DNA from: Lederbergia panacisoli
GTDB taxonomy: Bacteria > Bacillota > Bacilli > Bacillales > Bacillaceae_C
Length of the DNA stretch: 64,000 nt
Direction of reading: 5' to 3'
Assembly: GCF_024626525.1 (NCBI RefSeq)
Contig: NZ_JANJGU010000004.1
Coordinates: forward strand, 248,001 to 312,000
The translations under genes and the position numbers were made by a program. Below, in pieces: positions 25,892-35,426 of this stretch; the first letter of the stretch is position 1; each line of letters begins with the position of its first letter. A model generated the notes under the pieces. The model was not told the origin of the DNA, did no database searches, and saw only the letters and a program-made list of their open reading frames with translations.

Positions 25892-28861
25892 TTGAAGAAA
25901 AAGTTAATAAAAGCCACTTCAATTCTGCTTGCTATTGGGTTGGTTGCTCAAGCACATGTATCCTTTGATACGCCTCCAGTTGCAGCAGAAGGTAATGATT
26001 TTAGTACAGATTTTCAAAAACCTGACCAATGGGAAATGGTTGAACCAGGAGCTGGTGGGGCGTTTTTTTCTGTTGGTGCTGGTCCTGCGAGTGAGAAATA
26101 TCCGCACGGTATTGCAGTAGCTGCCGCGGATTTATCAGGTCCGTACCTTAGCTATGATAATGGGAAGACGTGGGAAAATAGAGGATTTTGGAATGGACTT
26201 GTCTATCATAATCATACAAGTATGGTCGGGTTCATTCCAGATGATGCAAATGTTGTGTTCATTGGTGCGGAAGATATTATGTATAAGAGTGACGACGGCG
26301 GTCATCAGTTTTATCCGATTTTATCAGAGGATTGGGACCCTTGGAAGAGAACAGGGACGTTTAAAGTGGTCAGGGATTTAAAAGCAGGTGAAATCGGGAC
26401 GAAATATAAGGATCCACTTGGTGATGTGCATTATGAATGGAGTGATGATGAGGACGGAGCGTTGCTTTACTTTACGTCGATGACTTTCTCAAAGTCCAAT
26501 CCAAATATCGGTTATACGGCAGCTCATCATAACTGGGAGGGTACTGATGCAGTAATCTTCAAGACAACAGATCGTGGTGAAACATGGAATCCTGTAAAAG
26601 TATTTCTTAATGATTATGACGATGATGGCAATCTCGTAAAATTTAATGAGAATATGAGAGTGCAAAAAATTGTAGTTGATCACACAAATCCGGATATCGT
26701 ATATATCCTTTCTCAGCCTGATCAGTTTACTGAAGAAAGTGGATTGTACTGGGAAGGACCGAAGAGCGCTATTTATAAATCGATAAATGGCGGGAAGGAT
26801 TGGGAGCTAATTGCTGGAGAAATGCATTCCTATCCAGCGTATGGCGGCGACAATGGCATGGGATTACCGTTGTATGATGCAGATGGTCAACAGCAATTTT
26901 ACCAACATACTAACGGGGAATTTAGAGCAGTTTACCAAAAATCAGGCACTATCGAAGAACCGCTATTTATGAGGATTGTATCAGACTTTGAAATGGATCC
27001 GGTCGATCCAAATGTAATCTATGTTTCAAAAGGAAATAGAAGAAACTTAAATCTTCCCGGTAAAGGACTTTATAAAGGGACGTTCAGTGATGGTACATGG
27101 AGTTGGGAGAAATTAACGGATACTTTTGGGATTGTTAAGGTAAAAGCGGAAGAAGGAAAATCAGTCGTTCGATTGTTTGACATTCGCGGTTGGTCCGATA
27201 CACAGCCAATGGAACAAGCAAGGAATTACCCGAAGGTGTACGAGTACGATTCGAATAAAGCTGAAAATGGATTTGAACTAATCGCAGAAGCGTCGACTCC
27301 TGGAACGTTTGAATTAGGAGCGATTCATCACTATTATTCTACTTCTCCAGCTTATGTTAAGACAATTGCGTCGTCTATGGCAGATCCAGATTCATATTTT
27401 TGGGTTGATTCTCAGTGGGTATTTAGATCTGACGACGGAGCACGAAGTTTTAAATCGGCAGCATCCACTTCACGTACGGATGAAGAAGGAAAATGGTATT
27501 CGACAACAGGTGTGAGTAACGTCGTATCTTTCAGCCTTAAAATTAGTGAAGCCAATCCAAATATCATCTATACAGGTAACGCTGATATCGGATTTTGGAG
27601 GAGTAAAGATAATGGACGTTCATGGCAACATTCGAACCAGGCTGGTTTTGTAAGCGATTGGAAAGGAATAGGTGGACAAGCCCAAGCCATCTTGCCAGAT
27701 CCAGATCGTGAGAACGTAGTATGGGCAGGTCTTGGCGGCTACTATGTGGATCAAATTCTAGTAAAAAGTACTGATTACGGAGCAAATGGCAGTTGGGTAG
27801 AATCGCATGAAGGACTTCCTAAATCGGAATCGCCAAGATGGAATAATTATCAAAATGGAGCGGCTATTCGTGGGCTCTCACTAGATAAGACAAGTCCGAT
27901 CGATAACCGCACCCTATATGTTGTGGCAGATGATGTCGTTCATAAGAGCATAGACGATGGTACAACATGGAGTCCAGTTTTAGATATGAGAGAAGCAACT
28001 AGTAAAGATCCGTATGAATATAACGGTTTTGAAACCTGGGATGTCAATCCTGACCGTACCGCTGCAACGGCTGTGGATCCTACAAATGGTAACTATGTGT
28101 ATGCCGGTGGTTCTGATGGATTCTTCCGCTCCACTAACGCTGGTTCAACGTGGGAGCAAATTGGTGGAGAAGAATTTGAAGGGGTTCAGAAGATAGTCGT
28201 TTCAAAACAAAACCCTGAACATATTTTTATAGCGATTGGCCCTTACCAAAGTGATGACTGGGAATCTAACAATTCGCGTGGACTATACCGCAGTACGGAT
28301 CGCGGTGCAACTTGGGAAAAAATCTTTGAAGACGAATACATTAGAGGATTTGATGTAAATCCAGAAAATGAGAACATTATTATTGCTGGATCAGCAAATG
28401 TCTGGATTGCTGGAGGAGTTCCTGAATCAAGCGGAGCTTGGTTAACGGTTGATGGCGGTGAAACATGGCAGCAAGTAAATGAAGGATTGTCATGGCCGTA
28501 TGTTAGAGATGTAGAGATGAACCCGCATGATCCATCACAAGTATTTATCGTAACACCTGGTACTTCACATCACGTTAGATATTTTGATTATAGTAAATAT
28601 CAATTAGAAGCTCTACAAAATTTACTAAATGAATATATTAATTCCGGGGAAGTGAATGGCTCGTTAGTAAATCAATTGAGTAATACCCTTGATCAGGCAA
28701 TTCATCAATATAATAAAGGTTCGAATAAACAGGCTGTTAAAAAGCTAAAGGATTTCTTAAAGCATTTGGATAATATACCAAAACAGAAGAACGTAACACA
28801 AGATGCTAAGGAAAGTCTCAATAAAGCGGTACAGTCACTAATACAGTTGTGGTCAAAATAA
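25892..28861 (+). CDS. Secreted Asp-box (BNR) repeat protein with FIMAH tail
   Basis: The 989-residue protein has a Sec signal peptide (about 1-30, ending near AHVSF). It then has at least ten Asp-box motifs (S-x-D-x-G-x-x-W), such as SYDNGKTW, KTTDRGETW, KSINGGKDW, RSKDNGRSW, KSIDDGTTW, RSTDRGATW and TVDGGETW. This is the multi-bladed propeller seen in sialidases, GH74 and VPS10-like proteins. The final ~85 residues (LEALQNLLNEYINSGEV onward) match the FIMAH helical domain of Bacillus exoenzymes. It may bind or cleave an extracellular polysaccharide; the catalytic class is not evident. TTG 25892 follows AGGAGGGA; the in-frame ATG at 25874 overlaps that site. Confidence 0.8.
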   Translation: MKKKLIKATSILLAIGLVAQAHVSFDTPPVAAEGNDFSTDFQKPDQWEMVEPGAGGAFFSVGAGPASEKYPHGIAVAAADLSGPYLSYDNGKTWENRGFWNGLVYHNHTSMVGFIPDDANVVFIGAEDIMYKSDDGGHQFYPILSEDWDPWKRTGTFKVVRDLKAGEIGTKYKDPLGDVHYEWSDDEDGALLYFTSMTFSKSNPNIGYTAAHHNWEGTDAVIFKTTDRGETWNPVKVFLNDYDDDGNLVKFNENMRVQKIVVDHTNPDIVYILSQPDQFTEESGLYWEGPKSAIYKSINGGKDWELIAGEMHSYPAYGGDNGMGLPLYDADGQQQFYQHTNGEFRAVYQKSGTIEEPLFMRIVSDFEMDPVDPNVIYVSKGNRRNLNLPGKGLYKGTFSDGTWSWEKLTDTFGIVKVKAEEGKSVVRLFDIRGWSDTQPMEQARNYPKVYEYDSNKAENGFELIAEASTPGTFELGAIHHYYSTSPAYVKTIASSMADPDSYFWVDSQWVFRSDDGARSFKSAASTSRTDEEGKWYSTTGVSNVVSFSLKISEANPNIIYTGNADIGFWRSKDNGRSWQHSNQAGFVSDWKGIGGQAQAILPDPDRENVVWAGLGGYYVDQILVKSTDYGANGSWVESHEGLPKSESPRWNNYQNGAAIRGLSLDKTSPIDNRTLYVVADDVVHKSIDDGTTWSPVLDMREATSKDPYEYNGFETWDVNPDRTAATAVDPTNGNYVYAGGSDGFFRSTNAGSTWEQIGGEEFEGVQKIVVSKQNPEHIFIAIGPYQSDDWESNNSRGLYRSTDRGATWEKIFEDEYIRGFDVNPENENIIIAGSANVWIAGGVPESSGAWLTVDGGETWQQVNEGLSWPYVRDVEMNPHDPSQVFIVTPGTSHHVRYFDYSKYQLEALQNLLNEYINSGEVNGSLVNQLSNTLDQAIHQYNKGSNKQAVKKLKDFLKHLDNIPKQKNVTQDAKESLNKAVQSLIQLWSK

Positions 28862-28918
28862 ATTTATCACGAATATATTAATCTATGTATATTCCCTATT
28901 ATTGTGTGAGTAATAAAA

Positions 28919-28958
28919 AGTATGCTAGGTATTTTAACCTTGCATACTTTTATTATAT
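28919..28958 (+). terminator. Terminator of the Asp-box protein gene
   Basis: AGTATGC-T-AGGT pairs with ACCT-T-GCATACT around ATTTTA, followed by TTTATTATATTT. Confidence 0.85.
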
Positions 28959-29028
28959 TTATATATTTTGCCTTTCTTTCATTGCGTTTTGTTTGCTTTT
29001 TTAATAGACGAGTAAGTTTCCATTTATA

Positions 29029-29062
29029 ATGCGTTGACGCATTTCGAAACCGATGTTATATT
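29029..29062 (+). promoter_or_regulatory. Sigma-A promoter with palindrome over the -35 box (IclR gene)
   Basis: TTGACG (29034-29039), 17 bp and TATATT (29057-29062) form a promoter about 65 bp upstream of the IclR-family gene. The palindrome ATGCGT-TG-ACGCAT (29029-29042) covers the -35 box, placing it well for repression, possibly autoregulation. Confidence 0.6.
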
Positions 29063-29129
29063 AAAATTATATTCAGTATACAGAACGATTATTTAATACT
29101 ATGAAATATACAATATTGGAGGTTAATGG

Positions 29130-29915
29130 GTGGAGATGAAGAAAAAAAAGGATTACAATGTACCGGCATTGGAAAAAGGATTGCTGATATTAGAAAAATT
29201 GTCAAAATCAGAAGAGCCCCTACGAATTACTGACATCCACGAACAAATGGGCATTCCAAAGACCTCCGTGTTTATGATGATGTCGACGCTTGAAACAATG
29301 GGGTATGTTGAGAAAGTAGACGATAGTCGGTACAGAGTAACAATGAAATTATACAATATTGGTATAGAAACAAAGTCCAAATACGATATCCGCAGGGTTG
29401 CACGTCCTTTTATGGAAAAAATAGCCCAGCAATTGCGATTTACTGTTCACCTGGCTACATTAAGCAATGGAAGAGCTGTTTATATTGAAAAAGTAAATGG
29501 CCCAACATTTGTCCAGTTTGATACTAAGATTGGACAGTCAATGTTCATTCATTCCTCTGCGGTAGGGAAGGTACTTGCTGCTTATATAGACGAAAAAGAG
29601 TTAGACGAAATATTAGTAAATAACCCAATGGTTCGGGCTACTGAAAACACGATTACTTCACCTGAATTGTTTAAGAAATTTCTTGGAAACGTCCGTGAAA
29701 CGGGTTACGCCATTGAAGATGAGGAAGGTGAAATAGGTGTTCGTTGTCTTGGAGCGCCTATTTTTAATGATAAAGGCAATGTTATAGCTGCTTTAAGTAT
29801 AACTGGAGTTCGAAATGATCTTCATAGCATTCATTTCCAAGAGATTGGAGAATTTTTAAAAGAACAATGCCGCCTGATTTCAGAACAAATGGGGTTTTCC
29901 GAAATCACAGTTTAA
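29130..29915 (+). CDS. IclR-family regulator of the saccharide locus
   Basis: A 261-residue IclR-type regulator. The N-terminal winged helix contains ALEKGLLILEKLSKSEEPLRI split around residue 20 and PKTSVFMMMSTLETMGYVEK. The effector domain contains SSAVGKVLAAYI and EDEEGEIGVRCLGAPIFND. The GTG at 29130 is six bases after GGAGGT; ATG 29136 is the alternative. It precedes the long GH20-to-TIM-barrel operon, separated by its own terminator, and is the likely local regulator of it. Confidence 0.85.
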   Translation: MEMKKKKDYNVPALEKGLLILEKLSKSEEPLRITDIHEQMGIPKTSVFMMMSTLETMGYVEKVDDSRYRVTMKLYNIGIETKSKYDIRRVARPFMEKIAQQLRFTVHLATLSNGRAVYIEKVNGPTFVQFDTKIGQSMFIHSSAVGKVLAAYIDEKELDEILVNNPMVRATENTITSPELFKKFLGNVRETGYAIEDEEGEIGVRCLGAPIFNDKGNVIAALSITGVRNDLHSIHFQEIGEFLKEQCRLISEQMGFSEITV

Positions 29916-29934
29916 CATACTAACTACTTAAATG

Positions 29935-29962
29935 CTGCCGAGTTTATTCGGCAGTTTTTTTC
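29935..29962 (+). terminator. Terminator of the IclR gene
   Basis: CTGCCGA and TCGGCAG form the stem around GTTTAT, followed by seven T. It separates the regulator from the operon that begins at 30133. Confidence 0.9.
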
Positions 29963-30132
29963 GTTTATATAGAATAAAGAAAGGATTGAAATAGAACTAA
30001 ATTAAAAAAATTTAATTAATTCTTCAAGTTTTTATTGAAAAAGTAAAAAAATAGTGATAGGTTATAAATAAGAAATTCGTAATTGTGAAGTGGTGTTCTA
30101 AATTGCAAACAATATTTATTGGGGGAATGTAA

Positions 30133-32019
30133 ATGAAACTTCAATTAATAGGAGATCTCACGAGATTAGAGCAAGGAATTAACGCACTTGCCGATAAATT
30201 TAACTTCAGTATAGATGAAAATGGTTTACCTATCAAGGTGATAAAAAGTCAATATGATAAACTAGAAGTTGTAAAGTCGAAAAATGTCGGCTCTATTACC
30301 TATTCTAAGGACATTCACTTTTTTCGGGCATTAGGGTTATTTCTTGAAGCATGTGAAGAAAAAGATGAGTTTCATATTGTTGAAGAGCCTCAGTTTGATA
30401 GAAACGGTTTGTTTTTTGATGTTTCACAAGGGAACGCGGTAATGAACATCAATACAGTGAAGGAAATTCTTACACGAATGTCTGTCATGGGGTTGAACTG
30501 GTTAATTCTTTATATGGAAGATAGCTTTGAAGTAAAGGATGAGCCTTTCTTTGGATATATGCGTGGAAAATATACATATGAAGACTTGAAAGCAATTGAC
30601 GACTATGCTTTTTCGTTAGGAATCGAAGTGATTCCTTGTATACAAACATTGGCGCACTTGCAAGAAGTAATGAAGTGGCCGCGGTTTAATTCAGTTAGGG
30701 AAGATGAAGCTACTTTGCTTGTAGGGGAACCACAGACATATGAGTTAATTGAAAATCTTCTTTCTACTGTTTCTGCTCCATTTAGAAGTAAGCGCATTCA
30801 CCTAGGGTTGGATGAAGCTTGGAAATTAGGATTAGGTGAATATTTAAATCGAAATGGTTTAAAAAGCAAGTTCGAAATTATGACCGAGCATATTAACCAT
30901 ATCGTTAAAATTACCGAGAAGCTTGAACTTACCCCAATGATGTTCAGCGATATGTACTTCCGTACGCCAAGGCTAACGGGTTACGGGAACAATTTTGATG
31001 TAGATGCACAAATTCCAGAAGAGATTGTAAGCGCTATACCAAAAGGGATGCAGATGAACTTCTGGGAATACAACCGGGACGATCAACCATTTTATGAAAC
31101 TATTATTGAAAAGCATCGATCTTTAAATGTTCCTACCATCGTCTGTGGTGGAATTTACAGCTGTTTCGGATTTGGTGTTAACTACGGTATCGCTTTTAGG
31201 GCATCAAACGCCATTTTGAATGCAAGTAAAAAGAAAGAAATCAAAGAAGTGTTCCTTACTCATTGGGGAGACGATGGAACAGAGAGCCAAATTTTTTCAG
31301 CGATGCTCGGATGGCAGTTATATGCGGAGCATGGATATTCCCGCGAGTTAGATATGGAAAAGTTAAAAAGGAGATTTGAGTTCTGTACAGGTGGAAATTT
31401 CGACGACTTTATCTCTGTAAAATATATAGATGAAGTGCCGGGTACTTCGGAGGATAACACTTACATGTGCAACCCTTCAAAATATTTATTATGGCAAAAC
31501 ATTTTAGCTGGTTTATTTGATAAAAACATCGAAGGGTTAAATCTTGGGGAGCATTATGCAAAATTAGCTGAACGTATGCATGAAAGCATTGAGCGTAACG
31601 GAGAATTCGACTATGTCTTTACTCTACTTGAAAAAGTGTCCTCCGTATTGGCGATTAAGGCGGAAATCGGCCTTCAAATAACGAGTGCTTACAAGGGCAA
31701 GAGGAATGAGGAATTACAAAGATTAAGCAACGAAACTTTGAAAGAACTTAAAAGTAGGGTTGAAGATTTGCGGCTATATCACCGTGATATTTGGTTTAAA
31801 ACGAATAAAGCATTTGGTTGGGAAATTATTGACTTAAGATACGGGGCTTTATTGGCTAATATCGATACCGCTACTAAAAGGCTCAATGATTACGTGAGTG
31901 GAAAGATAGCCAAAATCGAGGAGTTAGAGGAAGAACGACTTATGCATCCATCCACTCCTGACTTGCCTTTAATAACAGGATATAAAGGTATGCCTTCAGC
32001 AAGTAGGATGTCACAATAA
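30133..32019 (+). CDS. GH20-type beta-N-acetylhexosaminidase, copy 2
   Basis: A 628-residue paralogue of the protein at 22154, collinear over its whole length. It has the same catalytic placement: His223, Asp227 and Glu228 in HLGLDEAW, then FSDMYF, WEYN, GGIYSC and HWGDDGTE. Signal peptide absent; cytoplasmic exo-hexosaminidase action on imported glycans is expected. The aromatic WNW of copy 1 is YSC here and WDYY is WEYN, suggesting different sugar-subsite preference. First gene of the long operon; the start follows TTGGGGGAATGTAA. Confidence 0.8.
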   Translation: MKLQLIGDLTRLEQGINALADKFNFSIDENGLPIKVIKSQYDKLEVVKSKNVGSITYSKDIHFFRALGLFLEACEEKDEFHIVEEPQFDRNGLFFDVSQGNAVMNINTVKEILTRMSVMGLNWLILYMEDSFEVKDEPFFGYMRGKYTYEDLKAIDDYAFSLGIEVIPCIQTLAHLQEVMKWPRFNSVREDEATLLVGEPQTYELIENLLSTVSAPFRSKRIHLGLDEAWKLGLGEYLNRNGLKSKFEIMTEHINHIVKITEKLELTPMMFSDMYFRTPRLTGYGNNFDVDAQIPEEIVSAIPKGMQMNFWEYNRDDQPFYETIIEKHRSLNVPTIVCGGIYSCFGFGVNYGIAFRASNAILNASKKKEIKEVFLTHWGDDGTESQIFSAMLGWQLYAEHGYSRELDMEKLKRRFEFCTGGNFDDFISVKYIDEVPGTSEDNTYMCNPSKYLLWQNILAGLFDKNIEGLNLGEHYAKLAERMHESIERNGEFDYVFTLLEKVSSVLAIKAEIGLQITSAYKGKRNEELQRLSNETLKELKSRVEDLRLYHRDIWFKTNKAFGWEIIDLRYGALLANIDTATKRLNDYVSGKIAKIEELEEERLMHPSTPDLPLITGYKGMPSASRMSQ

Positions 32020-32055
32020 TAAATCACATTTAACAAATTGCGGAGGTATGAAGAA

Positions 32056-34050
32056 ATGGGAACTGATTTGCTTGAAGGCTTGAAATTGGAAAATAAGTTG
32101 CGGTCAATCGTTCAGGACAGTAGATTATCTGATGTTTATCACCACAATTATTCATTTGAATTACCTCGATATGAGGACCTCAATGAATGGAAAAATAGAT
32201 GTAATGAGTTAAGGGAAGCAATCTTGATAAGTTCAGGGCTTTGGCCATTCCCGAATAAATGCGCTTTACAAGCAAAAATTTTCGATAAGGTTGAATTTGA
32301 TGATTTTACAGTCGAAAAGGTATTGTTTGAAAGCTATCCAGGTTTTTATGTGACAGGTAATTTATACCGCCCTAAAGTGCAAAAAGGTCCGTTTCCAGCT
32401 ATATTAAATCCTCATGGTCACTGGGAAAACGGAAGACTGGAAATGAGTGATTTGACGGAAATTCCAACTCGCTGTGCCAACTTTGCCAAAATGGGATTTG
32501 TCGCTTTTTCCTATGACATGGTCGGCTATGTGGATAGTAGGCAGATTGATCATGAATTAAGTGGTGTGGAGCAGGAACTTTGGGGTGTGAGTCTCCTTGG
32601 GTTGCAGCTTTGGAACAGTATCCGTTCCCTTGACTTTTTACAGTCGCTTCCAGATGTTGACCCTGAACAAATCGGATGTACTGGTGCTTCTGGAGGCGCA
32701 ACTCAAACCTTTTTACTCGGAGCGGTCGATGAACGTTTAAAGGTTGGGGCGCCTGTCAGTATGATTTCATCCTATATGCAAGGTGGATGTAAATGTGAAA
32801 ATGCACCATATTTACGAATGGAAGGTACGACGAATGTTGAAATAGCAGCGATGTTCGCTCCACGTCCTATGTTGATGACGGGAAATACAGGTGATTGGAC
32901 GAACAACATCCCCCATCTAGAATTTCCTTACATTCAAAACATTTATCGACTATTTGACTCTGTTGAAAAGACGGAATATTTTTACATAAAAGCAGAGCAT
33001 AATTACAACAAAGCAACGAGGGAAGTAGTTTATAACTGGTTTAGAGTGCATTTCCAAGGAAATTCAGCTCCATGGGAAGAAGTAAAAGTTAATTTTGGCG
33101 ATGTAAATCAATTTCGCATTTTTCCTTCTCCGGAATCGATGTACAAACTGAAAGATGCCGATGAAATAATCACTAATTTAAAGCAAGAAAAGATAGATAG
33201 GTTAGACGCAGCAAGAAATGAGTCGATAGAGCCTTATTATAAAGCTTTGAAGTTTTTAATGGGCTTAAACAATGATTCAGGTTACGTGCAGGCGATTAAA
33301 CCAGACGATATTTATTATGGAAAGCAATATAAGGATGAAGACACGGATCAAATCGCGATTGCACAATATGTAGTCAAGCTTGAAAAACAAGATGTAAACA
33401 TTCCATTATCGATTCTTAAAAGTAAATCAGTGTCAAATAAAAATGAAATCGTTTTATTTGCTCACCCAGGCGGTTCTAAAGGTATTCTGGAAGATTCGAA
33501 AAGTAGAAAAATAGTGAACGACTGGTTGAAGAAAGGTATTCAAGTTGCGACATTTGATGCGTTTCTAACTGGAGCTTCTTTGAAGCCATTTAGCCAATCA
33601 GGAAGGAACACGAACCTGGATCAATATTTTACAACCTACAATTATACAGATTCCGTTTATAGAGTGCAGGATATCGTCCATATTTATCAGTTTTTACTAG
33701 ACTGCCAGTATGACAGATTGCATATTGTTGGGCTGGAAGATGCGGGATTATGGGTTTCAGCTGCATTGCCGTTTTTAAAAAATGTACATTCAGCAACTGT
33801 TGATCTAAACGGCTTTAATACTGAATCTGATGCAGATTATATCAATCATTTTTTCATACCACATTTTAGAGCTGTCGGTGGGATTGAAACATGCTTTCAA
33901 TTAGCTGAACCTAAGACGCTGAAAATATTTAATTGTTCTCAAAGTGGAAAAGATTCGATTTTAAAAGTAATAGATAAACAAAAAATAGAGTTCCACATGT
34001 TCGAAACATTGGTCGAAGCATTTGATTTAGAAATGACCAAATATTTATAG
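32056..34050 (+). CDS. Two-domain alpha/beta hydrolase, probable carbohydrate esterase
   Basis: The 664-residue protein carries an N-terminal alpha/beta hydrolase domain resembling acetyl-xylan-esterase/Abhydrolase_7 families. Visible are NPHGHWENG, the nucleophile elbow CTGASGGATQT (Ser) and a late His in AEHNYNK. From about residue 420 a second hydrolase-like domain begins (FAHPGGSKGI). Where its elbow should be it reads GLEDAGLW, with no Ser, so that half is probably non-catalytic. No signal peptide. ATG 32056 follows GCGGAGGT; the upstream in-frame TTG at 32038 overlaps that site. In this operon deacylation of imported oligosaccharides is plausible. Confidence 0.7.
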   Translation: MGTDLLEGLKLENKLRSIVQDSRLSDVYHHNYSFELPRYEDLNEWKNRCNELREAILISSGLWPFPNKCALQAKIFDKVEFDDFTVEKVLFESYPGFYVTGNLYRPKVQKGPFPAILNPHGHWENGRLEMSDLTEIPTRCANFAKMGFVAFSYDMVGYVDSRQIDHELSGVEQELWGVSLLGLQLWNSIRSLDFLQSLPDVDPEQIGCTGASGGATQTFLLGAVDERLKVGAPVSMISSYMQGGCKCENAPYLRMEGTTNVEIAAMFAPRPMLMTGNTGDWTNNIPHLEFPYIQNIYRLFDSVEKTEYFYIKAEHNYNKATREVVYNWFRVHFQGNSAPWEEVKVNFGDVNQFRIFPSPESMYKLKDADEIITNLKQEKIDRLDAARNESIEPYYKALKFLMGLNNDSGYVQAIKPDDIYYGKQYKDEDTDQIAIAQYVVKLEKQDVNIPLSILKSKSVSNKNEIVLFAHPGGSKGILEDSKSRKIVNDWLKKGIQVATFDAFLTGASLKPFSQSGRNTNLDQYFTTYNYTDSVYRVQDIVHIYQFLLDCQYDRLHIVGLEDAGLWVSAALPFLKNVHSATVDLNGFNTESDADYINHFFIPHFRAVGGIETCFQLAEPKTLKIFNCSQSGKDSILKVIDKQKIEFHMFETLVEAFDLEMTKYL

Positions 34051-34062
34051 GAGGTGCAAACG

Positions 34063-35349
34063 ATGAAGAAAAAATATGCGGTGGTTGGAGTAGGCGGCAG
34101 GGCGCGGTTTTTCTATGAAGCAATGGTAAGAGATTTCCGCGAGACTTCCGAGCTTGTTGGATTTTGCGATGTGAATCAAACGCGCATGGATTATGCGAAT
34201 TCTGTTTTGGAGGAGCGTCTCAATTACCATAAAGTGAACACATATAGAGCGAATGACTTTGAACTCATGATTGAAAAGGAAAAACCGGATGTCGTCATTG
34301 TAACCTCCATAGACCGGACACATGACCACTATATTATTCGAGCAATGGAATTAGGCTGTGATGTCATTACGGAAAAGCCGATGACCATCAACGAAGAGAA
34401 ATGTCAGGCGATTTTGGATGCTGTTGAAAGAACCGGTCGTAAATTAAGGGTCACGTTCAATTATCGATATGCTCCCCATAATACGAAAATAAAGGAATTG
34501 ATCATGAGCGGAGTCATTGGAGATGTCATTTCAGTCCATTTTGAATGGCTCTTAAATACAGAACATGGTGCAGATTATTTTAGAAGATGGCACCGTGACA
34601 AACGAAATAGTGGTGGGTTATTGGTCCATAAATCGACACACCATTTTGATCTCGTTAATTTCTGGCTTGGAACGACTCCAGATACCGTTTATGCAATGGG
34701 GGATTTAAGGTTTTACGGTCGCGAAAACGCAGAGAAAAGAGGAATAGAACAATTTTATACTCGTTCACATGGGAGTGAGGCAGCAAAGAACGACCCATTC
34801 GGACTTGACATGGAAAGCAACCCATATATGAAAGCAATGTATTTGGATGCCGAGAAGGATGACGGATACATCCGAGATCAAAGCGTATTTGGAGATGGTA
34901 TCAGCATCGAGGACACAATGGGACTATTAGTTAAGTATAAAAGTAAAGCGATTATGACATATTCCCTCAATACATTCCTACCATGGGAAGGATACAATAT
35001 CGCCTTCAATGGGACGAAAGGAAGAATGGAAGTGAAAATCGTTGAAATGTCCTACGTGAATTCTGGCGGTGACGTCTCATTGGAAGGTGCACTTCAAGAA
35101 TCAAGTATACATGTATTTCCAATGTTCGATGCTCCTTATAAAGTTGACTTTGAGGAAGGCGAAGGCGGTCATGGCGGGGGTGATCCTGTCTTGCTAAGAG
35201 ATATTTTTGCAAAGCCCGAAAATGACATTTATAACCGTGCTGCCTCTCATATTGACGGAGCGTTATCGATTTTAACAGGAATCGCAGGAAATAAGTCGCT
35301 GCGTACTGGAATGCCTGTACGAGTAGATGATCTAGTGCGATTTAAGTAA
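34063..35349 (+). CDS. Gfo/Idh/MocA-family oxidoreductase
   Basis: The 428-residue protein has an N-terminal Rossmann domain (YAVVGVGGRARFF) and the family's EKPMTINEEKC motif with the catalytic-region Lys. A C-terminal beta-sheet domain follows, including HKSTHHFDLVNFWLG. These enzymes oxidise or reduce sugars or sugar acids with NAD(P), and some cleave glycosides by a redox mechanism. ATG 34063 follows GGAGGTG. It starts 12 bases after the esterase gene. Substrate unknown. Confidence 0.8.
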   Translation: MKKKYAVVGVGGRARFFYEAMVRDFRETSELVGFCDVNQTRMDYANSVLEERLNYHKVNTYRANDFELMIEKEKPDVVIVTSIDRTHDHYIIRAMELGCDVITEKPMTINEEKCQAILDAVERTGRKLRVTFNYRYAPHNTKIKELIMSGVIGDVISVHFEWLLNTEHGADYFRRWHRDKRNSGGLLVHKSTHHFDLVNFWLGTTPDTVYAMGDLRFYGRENAEKRGIEQFYTRSHGSEAAKNDPFGLDMESNPYMKAMYLDAEKDDGYIRDQSVFGDGISIEDTMGLLVKYKSKAIMTYSLNTFLPWEGYNIAFNGTKGRMEVKIVEMSYVNSGGDVSLEGALQESSIHVFPMFDAPYKVDFEEGEGGHGGGDPVLLRDIFAKPENDIYNRAASHIDGALSILTGIAGNKSLRTGMPVRVDDLVRFK

Positions 35350-35426
35350 ATTGTATGATTTTGCAAGGAGGTGGTAATCGAGTTACTACTGTTGAGGATG
35401 TTTGAATATTTGAAAGGGGAAAAAAG

